The notes beneath the pieces were generated by a model, which worked only from the letters and a program-made list of their open reading frames with translations, had not been told where the DNA came from and ran no database searches. Below, piece by piece: positions 12,509-20,276 of a DNA stretch of 24,144 nt (within the stretch, counting starts at the first letter, position 1; each line of letters opens with the position of its first letter). Where the stretch lies: IMG/VR virus record IMGVR_UViG_3300010430_000441, positions 1 through 24,144 of that record; one strand, 5' to 3'. This DNA comes from a virus. A program made the translations under genes and the position numbers.

Positions 12509-13449
12509 TATTTGATTCTCTTAACTGTCCAGCCATCTTTGGGGGCGCCTTTTGCTTTTGACGCGCCTTTTGTCGGGACGACCTTGCTACCGCCATATTG
12601 TTTATCAAGCCTTTCCCTTGCTGCTTTCAACTTTGGTTCCACTGTGTTCTCTATCTGATATAAGAGATCATCCCCTGAATATGCCTGGCTGAAAAATTGT
12701 GTAGGGTCTTTCATTATGTCTTCCATAATCCCCATATCAGGGCCACTCAAGACGCCAAGGTTATATAATTCTTTCATTTCCAATAACATATCTTTATGCA
12801 GACCGCCTATTGCTAGCTTATTCTTGCCCGGCCAATATTCTGTGCCTGTCTTTCTAAGCATGTCCTTATACGCAGCTAAAGACGTTTCAGCCCTTCCAAG
12901 AGTGTCATAAGATGCGCCTTTCTTCTCTCCAGAAACTAATACCTTCGGCCCGGATTTCCCATCTACGACAACATTTTCAATGGGTATTCCTGCGCTTCTC
13001 TTCTCATCATCTGTCCATACGTTTGACCCCCTACCCTCTGACCCAATTCGAACCATTGGCTTATTAACAGCCTCTAACATAGCCTGCTGAAATGGTTGTG
13101 TACCTGGCTGCAGCCCTGCAGCTTGCAGATTTCTATAGGTTGTTGTGGGCTGCTGTGGCCTCATGTTCTGAAACTGATTCTGTAAAGCAATGTTATTCTG
13201 CTGATTCTGACCAGCCATTAATTGAGCCGCCATCGGATCAAACGTCCTTCCGGGTATAGCCTGCAACCTCATAGCTGCCTCAACATTGCCCATCTGTCCG
13301 CCAAGCAATCCAGTCCCTGGTTGTGGAATAGCCGGGCCTGCCTGAGATGTATTCCCAGTAGCCTGTTGTCCGAGAATCCCACGCATAGCTGCAAGGTTGT
13401 TATTCCCGTAATTGAAGCCACCACCAGCAAGATAAGTTAAAAGGCCCAT
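12508..13449 (-). CDS. Second ejection-type virion protein, 313 aa
   Basis: ATG 13449 (MGLLTYLAGGGFNYGNNNLA) is chosen over a GTG three codons upstream because it makes a TAATG overlap with the preceding stop and has GGAGG nine bases upstream. The N-terminal half is rich in glutamine, asparagine and glycine (AGQNQQNNIALQNQFQNMRP), low-complexity sequence as in ejection proteins. The C-terminal half is a charged helical region (YQIENTVEPKLKAARERLDK) with a lysine-rich tail. It has no signal peptide. Placement between two similar glycine-rich proteins suggests all three travel in the virion and enter the cell with the DNA. Confidence 0.65.
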   Translation of the reverse strand: MGLLTYLAGGGFNYGNNNLAAMRGILGQQATGNTSQAGPAIPQPGTGLLGGQMGNVEAAMRLQAIPGRTFDPMAAQLMAGQNQQNNIALQNQFQNMRPQQPTTTYRNLQAAGLQPGTQPFQQAMLEAVNKPMVRIGSEGRGSNVWTDDEKRSAGIPIENVVVDGKSGPKVLVSGEKKGASYDTLGRAETSLAAYKDMLRKTGTEYWPGKNKLAIGGLHKDMLLEMKELYNLGVLSGPDMGIMEDIMKDPTQFFSQAYSGDDLLYQIENTVEPKLKAARERLDKQYGGSKVVPTKGASKAKGAPKDGWTVKRIK

Positions 13450-14297
13450 TACCACCATCCTCCCGCCGTTGTTGGCGAATAACCGCCAGTCGCAGGCACA
13501 CCCTGCGCAGCCCCCTGTGGAGCCATATTAGCACCCGCCGTACTATTTTGAAGGTAATTACCTGCCCCCTGATAATAACTACCCATTCCACCTAACAACC
13601 CGCTCAGGTTATTAGCCCAACCAGGAGATGACTGGGATTGGTTAGGTGTACCAAATAAAGGCGCTATCATATTCCCGTATTGCTGCGATGCCATCAATGG
13701 CTGATTCTGCTCGAATTCATGTCTTTGCATTGCTTGCGTTATAGGCTGCTGCGCATATCTTTCAGCACCTGCCCCGCCCCTTGCTTGCAGCTCCAGATCA
13801 CCGGCTTGCATTTCAGGCAATAACTGTGCCGCCTGCTGCTGTCGCTGTCTTTCAGCATTATAGTAAGGCATTAAGGCTGACATACCCGCCTGACTTGCCT
13901 GCTGTTGATTCATGGCAGAACCATAGCGCCCTGCCGCGTTAAACTGGTCATTAACCGCCTGCATCGCCGGATTCATTACGGCGTTTTGCATCTGCGGGTT
14001 CAGACCAAGATAGTCACCGCCCATCACAGAACTTAGATAATCCTGTGAAGGCTGGGAACTAAACTGGCCCATCCCCTGAATAGCTTGCTGGCTATACGGT
14101 GACTGATCAGCAAACATTTGACCCTGATAGAATTGTGGATCATATTGGTCTATTGCCGTGGCAAGACCCCGGCTAAAATCTTTACCAGCTCGCGTTACAT
14201 ATTTTGGCTGCTCTGCCGTAGCGCCGCCACCTCCACCACCAAGTAAAGAAGCACCACCAACGCCAATGGCTGCCGCACCTACTGCTCCCCATGTCAT
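13449..14297 (-). CDS. First ejection-type virion protein, Gly/Gln-rich
   Basis: The 282-residue product starts MTWGAVGAAAIGVGGASLLG followed by a run of six glycines, a membrane-compatible glycine zipper. Then comes a segment with QYDPQFYQGQMFADQSPYSQ and the motif FNAAGRYGSAMNQQQASQAG. That motif (GRYGS followed by an alanine/glutamine helix and a Y..ER.RQ run) recurs in many podovirus structural proteins of unknown exact role. The C-terminus is a tyrosine/glycine/glutamine-rich tail ending in two tryptophans. GGAGGTGA precedes the ATG by four bases, and the start overlaps the cupin gene's stop (ATGA). Confidence 0.7.
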   Translation of the reverse strand: MTWGAVGAAAIGVGGASLLGGGGGGATAEQPKYVTRAGKDFSRGLATAIDQYDPQFYQGQMFADQSPYSQQAIQGMGQFSSQPSQDYLSSVMGGDYLGLNPQMQNAVMNPAMQAVNDQFNAAGRYGSAMNQQQASQAGMSALMPYYNAERQRQQQAAQLLPEMQAGDLELQARGGAGAERYAQQPITQAMQRHEFEQNQPLMASQQYGNMIAPLFGTPNQSQSSPGWANNLSGLLGGMGSYYQGAGNYLQNSTAGANMAPQGAAQGVPATGGYSPTTAGGWW

Positions 14298-14785
14298 GTG
14301 TCACCTCCAATCTCTTTTGGCTTGCATGGGCCATCAAGCCCCGGTATTTCATCATAGCTTTTAGCTATAACGTGCTCTTCTATCTTTTCCAGTTCAGTCT
14401 CTTGAGTAGGATGTATCGTTGTCCAGATTGTGTCTTCATGAGCAAAGACTACTCGTTTAGTTCCTATCTGAGAAACAAACGTACACGGCCCTTTATATCT
14501 ATTCATGCCGAACTGTGTTTTTACTGATATATCACCTTTAGAGATAATATTAATATGCTCGGTCTTATGGATTTTGCCAATAACCATTTCACCAGCTTTG
14601 ATTGTCATTTCTCTGGCATAAACACCCGGCGCGAATATATGTCTCACATTTTCTTGTACGTCTATTTCCTCAACATCAGATACTGAGATAGCCTCATTCA
14701 TCCGACGTTCTATATCAAATATTTCTTCCCTGACACCAGGATCAGGCATTCCACCACAATCAATATCAAGGGTTACGATATTCAT
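14294..14785 (-). CDS. Cupin-like (RmlC-type) virion-associated protein, 163 aa
   Basis: The open frame extends to 14920, but the extra residues are a shadow of the upstream gene. ATG 14785 has GGAG five bases before it and lies after the upstream stop. The product has an N-terminal helical part (DPGVREEIFDIERRMNEAIS) and a central jelly-roll core with GVYAREMTIKAGEMVIGKIH, HINIISKGDISV and GPCTFVSQIGTKRVVFAHED, the strand and turn pattern of cupins. It ends WTTIHPTQETELEKIEEHVI. Cupin-like proteins of this size are common in phage tail and capsid operons. Histidines near residues 74 and 77 could bind metal or sugar. The role is probably structural. Confidence 0.7.
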   Translation of the reverse strand: MNIVTLDIDCGGMPDPGVREEIFDIERRMNEAISVSDVEEIDVQENVRHIFAPGVYAREMTIKAGEMVIGKIHKTEHINIISKGDISVKTQFGMNRYKGPCTFVSQIGTKRVVFAHEDTIWTTIHPTQETELEKIEEHVIAKSYDEIPGLDGPCKPKEIGGDT

Positions 14786-14819
14786 AATGACTCCATCGCT
14801 ATTTTGACAGCCGTATAAT

Positions 14820-15341
14820 TCATAGCTGTTGCACCAGTAACTGACCTGAAATAAGGTTAAGCGTATCAACAACAGACCCATAAATAGCAATAGCCACCTG
14901 ATCATCGACGCCCATAGCAACAGTTAAAGAACCTGACAGACTGGCTGCCGTTGTCTTGTTTGTCCATTCTGCTGTTGCCATTGGTGTATAACCAGGTACC
15001 CCAAGAACCGTATGTATTAATTCAAGCACATAGCTTTCGTTTAACGTCCCATTCTGGAATACCACTGTTGCCTGAATACTGTATAGCCCGGTTTCTTTAA
15101 CCGTGACAATTCCTGTTGTTTGATCGGCCTCTGCATAAGCACTGCCTAATGTACCAGCCCACGGCGCAACAATCGTGCCGGGGCTGGCATTTGAAATAGC
15201 AAAGGCTGGAACCGCTAATCCGTAATTCATAGCCACTGTGGGCTGTCTGCCCAGCAAATAATTTATCGCGTTCGCGCATTCCCTGTGCCCCTGTGCTGAA
15301 TCAGTTTCCTGTACGGATACGTCCAGATAACCGGCGCTCAT
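14820..15341 (-). CDS. C1q/TNF-like jelly-roll structural protein, 173 aa
   Basis: After an N-terminal segment that may anchor it (MSAGYLDVSVQETDSAQGHR) the protein has the strand order of a C1q-like jelly roll: ADQTTGIVTVKETGLYSIQA, TVVFQNGTLNESYVLELIHT, AASLSGSLTVAMGVDDQVAI and ending LISGQLLVQQL. C1q-like trimers occur as head fibres or decorating knobs on phage particles. It overlaps the upstream stabilisation gene as ATGA, implying co-translation in the head/tail assembly block. Confidence 0.7.
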   Translation of the reverse strand: MSAGYLDVSVQETDSAQGHRECANAINYLLGRQPTVAMNYGLAVPAFAISNASPGTIVAPWAGTLGSAYAEADQTTGIVTVKETGLYSIQATVVFQNGTLNESYVLELIHTVLGVPGYTPMATAEWTNKTTAASLSGSLTVAMGVDDQVAIAIYGSVVDTLNLISGQLLVQQL

Positions 15342-16792
15342 CTGGCACTGGTCCCGACAGATTCAGGCTCTGCCCCAAAGATGTGGGTGTAATCACCGGA
15401 TACCGTCAACACAATCCGATGGAAACGGGCATTTGCTCTGAATTTAGCCTTGCCTGTCTCAGCATAGGCGGCTTTTGGGCCAATATACGTCACCGGCCCC
15501 GATGCGCTGTTACGCGTGCCAACGCTTACCCCTATGGCAAGGTTATTCCCGTCTACTAACGCCCTGACGGACCTTAGAAGTGCCTTCCCGCCGATGTTCA
15601 TGGCAAACTCACCACTTTCAACAACAGCAATCAGGGAATCCCCTGTAAATGTGCCATGAGTATGCGTGTTATTAAAGGCCGTTACCTCAGGTTTGCCCCC
15701 CTTGAACTTGGTAGCGTCTGATAAATCAAAGATCGTGTCCGAAATCACCGGGGCACCGGGAAAACTATCACTCAATATAGACGGTAATTGGGAATAAGCG
15801 AGCCTTTCTACCTCGACATGGACCGGCCCCGCCCATCTGTCAGTCGCATAGTTATAAATCATGATCTTGTTTGCTATGCCAGTATTACCTGACCCCGGAT
15901 AGGACCAATAGACAAGGGTATTGTCTAAATCAATCAGGCTCGATATAGCATCCGGTTTGGTTGAATCATAGTCATCTATGAACGTCTGATTCATCGTGGT
16001 GGAGCCAATTGGACGCGACGTTATCCCGTTAAAGACATAAAAACCATCGTCGCCAAGATAATAGATTTCATTGCCTATCTGAGTGACCGAACCACCCGAC
16101 AACGTACCCCTTCCGGGCTGTACCTCGTCAAACTGCCAGATAAGGGCACCACCCACAAACCGCATCACATAAATGGAGTGCTCTGTGAATATTGTGGCGT
16201 ACTCACCACCAATAACCCGCGTAATGGCCCCGCCTTCCTGCAATACCTGTTTCCCGGCCTGGTTAGAACCATCATTGGTCCAATCACCACCCCCCACCGC
16301 AGACCACTGAACCAATCTTGGATTAGACGGGAGATTGCCGGTAATAATGAAATTTCTTGCTATCCCGATATGCTTTGGAGCGGGAACGTCTGCCGGGGTC
16401 GTGCTGGTATCATCAACAAAGGCACTTACAGCCTGTATAGGGGATACTTGTAACAGATCAAACCCGTTCGCCGCATATACATTGTCATTGAATGCAGCAA
16501 ACTCCCACGTCATAGCCGTATATCCAGACCCCACACTCGACCAGCTGTCACCAACCCGCTGATAGATGTTTGTAGCGGTTCCTGCATAACTGAAAGTTTC
16601 TAACACATAGTCCTGTACCGCCCTTGCGCCCAGACAAGCAGAAGGCAATGCGTCCATATCAGCCACATGCGCCCGGAAAGGCTCAAACGATTTTGCCAAA
16701 GGCAGGCAGTTCTCAGCCCTCACCACACCGGGGTTGTCCCGATCTGGCAAGTCCGGCATCAGTGGTCCGGTAAAGGCGGCTATTGTCTTCAT
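15338..16792 (-). CDS. Head-tail stabilisation protein, P22 gp10-like
   Basis: The 484-residue length fits P22 gp10 (472), the tail accessory factor that plugs the packaged capsid. The sequence is beta-rich throughout, with motifs such as IFTEHSIYVMRFVGGALIWQ, GDDGFYVFNGITSRPIGSTT and WSYPGSG. These recur in packaged-DNA stabilisation and related beta-propeller tail proteins. The C-terminal RFHRIVLTVSGDYTHIFGAE also matches that class, in which a terminal strand contacts the tail. It follows the adaptor and an Ig-repeat protein, as expected for the lower neck of a short tail. A T7 gp12-like nozzle assignment is the main alternative. Confidence 0.65.
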   Translation of the reverse strand: MKTIAAFTGPLMPDLPDRDNPGVVRAENCLPLAKSFEPFRAHVADMDALPSACLGARAVQDYVLETFSYAGTATNIYQRVGDSWSSVGSGYTAMTWEFAAFNDNVYAANGFDLLQVSPIQAVSAFVDDTSTTPADVPAPKHIGIARNFIITGNLPSNPRLVQWSAVGGGDWTNDGSNQAGKQVLQEGGAITRVIGGEYATIFTEHSIYVMRFVGGALIWQFDEVQPGRGTLSGGSVTQIGNEIYYLGDDGFYVFNGITSRPIGSTTMNQTFIDDYDSTKPDAISSLIDLDNTLVYWSYPGSGNTGIANKIMIYNYATDRWAGPVHVEVERLAYSQLPSILSDSFPGAPVISDTIFDLSDATKFKGGKPEVTAFNNTHTHGTFTGDSLIAVVESGEFAMNIGGKALLRSVRALVDGNNLAIGVSVGTRNSASGPVTYIGPKAAYAETGKAKFRANARFHRIVLTVSGDYTHIFGAEPESVGTSAR

Positions 16793-18237
16793 GCGTCGTA
16801 CTGGTGTATATCGCCAGCCTCGCTAATCACAAATAAACGGTCTTCGGTTACATACAAGCCGCGAATTGTTGTCACTTGTGCGCTCACATCTAATGTATCT
16901 TCAGGACTAGGCCCCAGTGTGGTTGTATCCCACGGCGCACCAAATCCAAATCTTTCGATAATCGAACCATTGCCTTTATACAAACAATTACCGTTTGCCG
17001 TAACAAAGGCAGAGGTGGCACTTTGACTGGATTTAACACTGTTATAGGTCATGGAACCAATAGTCCACGCAGGCATATCCAACTCATACAGGTTTTGTGG
17101 TCCATCATTACCCCACCCCAACAATCTCGTACCGTCCGGCTTTATGTTAATGTCGCTAATTCTTATAATTCCGCCGATATTGCTTATGGGATAAGAACCA
17201 ATCTCGACAGGTATATCCGGTGCATCATCATCAAATAAATAGGATGTCGGCAATGACCAACCAACGATTGATCCATTAATAAGGCCAGTATTACCTGACG
17301 CGTATAACTCACTGCCATCAGGTTTAACAGAAATACCCCATACATTGTCCCATTTAGCGCCTACATCAAAACTGCCAAATAATACTTGCTCGTTTATCTC
17401 CCAGTTAGCGCCGTTCGTTTCATAACTATTGATCAGGTTGAAATTAGAAAACCCAAGATACATATACCGGCCATCATCAGCAAAATTGATAGTCTGTGTC
17501 TGTGCACTTGGCGATATCGTCTTGGAAAAGGTAAACCGTGATAGCGGCAGGCCGCATATATCAACAACAAGCGATATGACCGTAGTATCCGATAATTGAT
17601 TGCTCAACCCATCGTCATTCTTTGCCCACGCATACAGCGTCTTGGCCCCTTCTGAATCAAACAGGTAATCAACCGGCTTTACCTGTGTCCACCCTGGATC
17701 ATCCAAAGCAGGGACATCAACTGATTCTGTCAGCAAGTACCAATCCGGGTTTGTTACATCAAAGGTTAAAACAGGGACCAGTAATGTATCACTGGTATCA
17801 GGAATATCGAAAGCGTCTACAACAGGAGGAACGGGCAAGGTTATAACTGTTGTATCACTGGCCTGCTCACTTAATCCGTCCGCATTGAACGCCCACGCAT
17901 AGAGCGTCTTCGGGCCTTCCGAGTCGAACACATAAACCACTGGCTGATTAAGCGTCCACCCCGGATCGTCTAACTCTGGCGTTAGTGGACTCTCTGTTAC
18001 TAAATAAAACTCGGGATTGCTAACCGAAAACGTCAATATAGGGACCACAAGAGAATCACTTTCTGACGGTATATCAAACCTGACAATAATAGGCGCTGCA
18101 AACGGGCAGGGATCAAACGGCTCTACAACAACAGGTACCGGAATAAACGTACCCTGGTCTGGAACACTGGGCACAAATGGGCTGCCATAATCCGTCTCTA
18201 TCGGTATTACAAACGGAGGGGTAGGATTACAGGCCAT
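16789..18237 (-). CDS. Tandem Ig-repeat plus beta-propeller-like virion protein
   Basis: The 482-residue product has a proline-rich head (about residues 1-53). Two tandem 81-residue repeats follow (54-134 and 143-223), both opening with FDIP and sharing DDPGWT, FDSEG.KTLYAWA and DGLS.Q.SDTTVI. Then comes a beta-rich region of about 250 residues with propeller-like turns (DDGRYMYLG, KPDGSELYASG, KPDGTRLLGWG, ANGNCLYKG). Ig-like repeats plus a propeller suggest a surface-exposed tail or neck protein contacting the host envelope. It is linked by TAATG to the adaptor gene upstream and by ATGA to the stabilisation gene downstream. Confidence 0.7.
   Translation of the reverse strand: MACNPTPPFVIPIETDYGSPFVPSVPDQGTFIPVPVVVEPFDPCPFAAPIIVRFDIPSESDSLVVPILTFSVSNPEFYLVTESPLTPELDDPGWTLNQPVVYVFDSEGPKTLYAWAFNADGLSEQASDTTVITLPVPPVVDAFDIPDTSDTLLVPVLTFDVTNPDWYLLTESVDVPALDDPGWTQVKPVDYLFDSEGAKTLYAWAKNDDGLSNQLSDTTVISLVVDICGLPLSRFTFSKTISPSAQTQTINFADDGRYMYLGFSNFNLINSYETNGANWEINEQVLFGSFDVGAKWDNVWGISVKPDGSELYASGNTGLINGSIVGWSLPTSYLFDDDAPDIPVEIGSYPISNIGGIIRISDINIKPDGTRLLGWGNDGPQNLYELDMPAWTIGSMTYNSVKSSQSATSAFVTANGNCLYKGNGSIIERFGFGAPWDTTTLGPSPEDTLDVSAQVTTIRGLYVTEDRLFVISEAGDIHQYDA
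17569..18078 (-). repeat. Two tandem 81-codon Ig-like domain repeats
   Basis: Coding repeats at 18078-17836 and 17811-17569 within the same gene, separated by an eight-residue proline-rich linker (PVPPVVDA). The protein copies are the same length and share most conserved positions, which indicates an internal duplication. Confidence 0.8.
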
Positions 18238-18830
18238 TAGATAACTCTTAAAGTATTACCCGATGTCCTTGCGATTTCATCCTGCTCATTGATTGCAGCA
18301 ACCGCTGTCTGGTATGCGCTCTCCCATAGAGGTATACGGCTATCATTGACTACATAGCCCTCTGCATGAGTCAGAGACCCATAAAGCAATGCATCATAGG
18401 CATTAGCTGTCAGCCAGTTATCCGGCGATGCATCCGTCAATTCAGGGAACTTTGCTGAATACGTTAGTACAATAGTGTTTACCCCTGTCGGCAACATGAT
18501 TATATTGCTCTTGATAGAGTAAAAGCCTGGATATGTCTCGTTGACCATCCTTTCAGGGCTTACATAATCAAGCGGTTCACTGTCTGTAGTGTCCGGGCTG
18601 GTTATTGTCACAATCTCGTCAAAATCATCCGGCAGGGTCACGTAATTAGTGCCGGATAATGTCTGGTCCGGCTGTACCGTCGCGCTAACTATCGTTTCCT
18701 GAGCTAAAGTCCTCAACACACGATTAATCCGCGCCTCACACAAGCGGATAAACGTAGGCACCGCAGGCGATATATCATCATCTGCCAGCCACGTCTGTAT
18801 GTCGCTTTTCAGGTCTATATAGTTAGGCAT
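18237..18830 (-). CDS. Head-tail adaptor, SU10-type
   Basis: The 197-residue product opens MPNYIDLKSDIQTWLADDDI and continues with PAVPTFIRLCEARINRVLRT, the helical pattern I associate with the SU10-like adaptor family that sits under the portal in short-tailed phages. A central beta segment (YVTLPDDFDEIVTI, FYSIKSNIIMLP, IVLTYSAKFPEL) and a helical C-terminus (LLYGSLTHAEGYVVNDSRIP) also fit. Family members are about 180-220 residues. Its place after the major capsid gene and before the stabilisation protein is the expected order. A TAATG overlap joins it to both neighbours. Confidence 0.78.
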   Translation of the reverse strand: MPNYIDLKSDIQTWLADDDISPAVPTFIRLCEARINRVLRTLAQETIVSATVQPDQTLSGTNYVTLPDDFDEIVTITSPDTTDSEPLDYVSPERMVNETYPGFYSIKSNIIMLPTGVNTIVLTYSAKFPELTDASPDNWLTANAYDALLYGSLTHAEGYVVNDSRIPLWESAYQTAVAAINEQDEIARTSGNTLRVI

Positions 18831-19198
18831 TACAGCCTCTTTGCTGCCTTAAACACTGGTTCAGTCGCTACCAGCTTGTCTGTGAACTTACGCCGCTCCT
18901 TAGCTGTGCCATTGATCCACTCCGGCTGTTCCTGCAGCCACATGGCCGCTGTGGGAGGTAAGTGTAAGTTGTAGTGAGACCATTCCCTGATGTCAGTCTC
19001 GCGCATCTTACGGTTATCTTTGTGCCACTGGACATTGATGGCATGGACCTGTCTGTCTGTCTCTGACCATTCAAACCCATGATAAATCATGTTCTCATGG
19101 GGAACCAGGACAGCCTTCTTTTTCATGCCATCATAACCAGGGTTGTTATTTACAACCCCTTCCATGATCTGACCAAACGTCAATGCGTCTATTTTCAT
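18830..19198 (-). CDS. Hypothetical protein after the capsid gene, 122 aa
   Basis: The product begins MKIDALTFGQIMEGVVNNNP and is basic overall, with many tryptophans, histidines and lysines (GFEWSETDRQVHAINVQWHK, PPTAAMWLQEQPEWINGTAK). It is followed by a basic helical tail ending VFKAAKRL. It lies between the capsid gene and the adaptor, a common slot for head-closure or capsid-decoration proteins, but I do not recognise the family. The tryptophan/basic pattern could equally mean nucleic-acid binding. It follows the capsid gene's hairpin and so may be expressed at a lower level than the capsid protein. Confidence 0.6.
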   Translation of the reverse strand: MKIDALTFGQIMEGVVNNNPGYDGMKKKAVLVPHENMIYHGFEWSETDRQVHAINVQWHKDNRKMRETDIREWSHYNLHLPPTAAMWLQEQPEWINGTAKERRKFTDKLVATEPVFKAAKRL

Positions 19199-19208
19199 GA
19201 TTAAGTAA

Positions 19209-19226
19209 GGGGGGCTTTCGCCCCCC
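19209..19226 (-). terminator. GC-rich GAAA-loop hairpin after the capsid gene
   Basis: On the - strand GCC and a run of at least four G pair to make a seven-pair GGGGGGC/GCCCCCC stem with a GAAA loop, followed by TTACTTAATC. The G arm continues for a total run of 11 G, so the register may slip. It starts within 20 bases of the capsid stop codon and probably acts as a partial terminator or 3'-end stabiliser, letting the capsid message exceed the downstream ones. Confidence 0.65.
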
Positions 19227-19237
19227 CCCCCATCCTT

Positions 19238-20266
19238 TTACGACAGTGTTACCGGGGCAGTCGGGTCAAGGCCATCAATCAGACCCTGCGCCTTCTCGTT
19301 CATCACGCACAACGTCCAGTCAACAGCAATCTGCCGGGTATCGGCCAACCCCTGTTTGGCAAGGGGTTCAGTGCGATAACCATGCAGGAATGCCAACCGC
19401 AGATAGTCAAAGTCAAGAATGTAAGCATTGACATCATCAGTAGCGTTCTCAAGCTGGATACGATTAGGCTCCAGTTTCAGTGTGGCAAAGTCACCAACAA
19501 AGATATTAACCGCACCGGTTGCCGTTACCGCATCCTTTGACTGGTTAACATCAGACTGCAGAGCCGCAACGCGAGCACTTGAGGTAAACAGATAGTTACT
19601 GAACTGCTCAATCATCCCCGGCGTACTCATAAAGCAACGTGACTCGCCGCCTTCCTCATAGACTTTCTTGGTAACAGAGCGAACCATTGTTTCAGTCATG
19701 GCGCGGGCTGTGGTTGTACCTGTTACGGCATCCACCACGCCGGTAGTGGTATTAAAACCGCCTGCACTATAACCAACACCAGATTCCACATTGGTGACAA
19801 TCCACGACCCCAACCCTGCAGACTGCGGGGCGGTTGTCCCATCAACACCCTTCACCGAGGGATTACGCGATAGCATGGTGGCCTCAACGTCACGACGGCA
19901 CTCAATCTGTCTACGGGACACCTGGTTAGCCAGTTCACGCGCATAGCCGATTGTACCGGCCTCATCAGCGCGGGTTGATACCTTCACCGTCTTGGTTGAA
20001 ATCTGACAGAAATCACCCTCGCGAGTACCAATTTCAGTATCATCATTGGCAATCGTGTCTGCACCGTCGATCTGTGCATTAGTCGATACCGGTGCCTGAA
20101 GTTTATCAACAACCCATTCCTTGTACGGGTGTTGACTGGTATCAGTCCCGATCCTGCTGGTTAGTGGTAGCGGATATTTAGAGATGTCAAAAATCTTGTT
20201 CATGACATCTTCTTTGATCAATCCACCAAATGCTGCTGCTGCTAGTCCATCACCTGTAACGGCCAT
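19238..20266 (-). CDS. Major capsid protein, DUF5309/SU10-like
   Basis: The 342-residue product fits the SU10-type (DUF5309) capsid family. It starts with an N-terminal arm GLIKEDVMNKIFDISKYPLP, then the stretch TSRIGTDTSQHPYKEWVVDK, then NAQIDGADTI, FCQISTKTVKVSTRADEAGT and IGYARELANQVSRRQIECRR. It ends with the C-terminal strand region LEPNRIQLENATDDVNAYIL and a DTRQIAVDWTL motif. These are HK97-fold proteins without the HK97 crosslinking residues. AGGAGAG precedes the ATG by five bases, and the gene follows the scaffold by 10 bases. It should be the most abundant virion protein, in keeping with the hairpin that follows it. Confidence 0.88.
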   Translation of the reverse strand: MAVTGDGLAAAAFGGLIKEDVMNKIFDISKYPLPLTSRIGTDTSQHPYKEWVVDKLQAPVSTNAQIDGADTIANDDTEIGTREGDFCQISTKTVKVSTRADEAGTIGYARELANQVSRRQIECRRDVEATMLSRNPSVKGVDGTTAPQSAGLGSWIVTNVESGVGYSAGGFNTTTGVVDAVTGTTTARAMTETMVRSVTKKVYEEGGESRCFMSTPGMIEQFSNYLFTSSARVAALQSDVNQSKDAVTATGAVNIFVGDFATLKLEPNRIQLENATDDVNAYILDFDYLRLAFLHGYRTEPLAKQGLADTRQIAVDWTLCVMNEKAQGLIDGLDPTAPVTLS

Positions 20267-20276
20267 GATTACTCTC

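Noticed and set aside
12186-12515. + strand 109-aa proline/alanine-rich frame
   Set aside because: It is the complement of the glycine-rich N-terminus of the ejection protein, which removes stops on the opposite strand; no ribosome binding site.
14786-14920. Extended N-terminus of the cupin-like gene with an apparent membrane helix
   Set aside because: The hydrophobic stretch comes from reading the end of the C1q-like gene in another frame; ATG 14785 has GGAG at the right distance.
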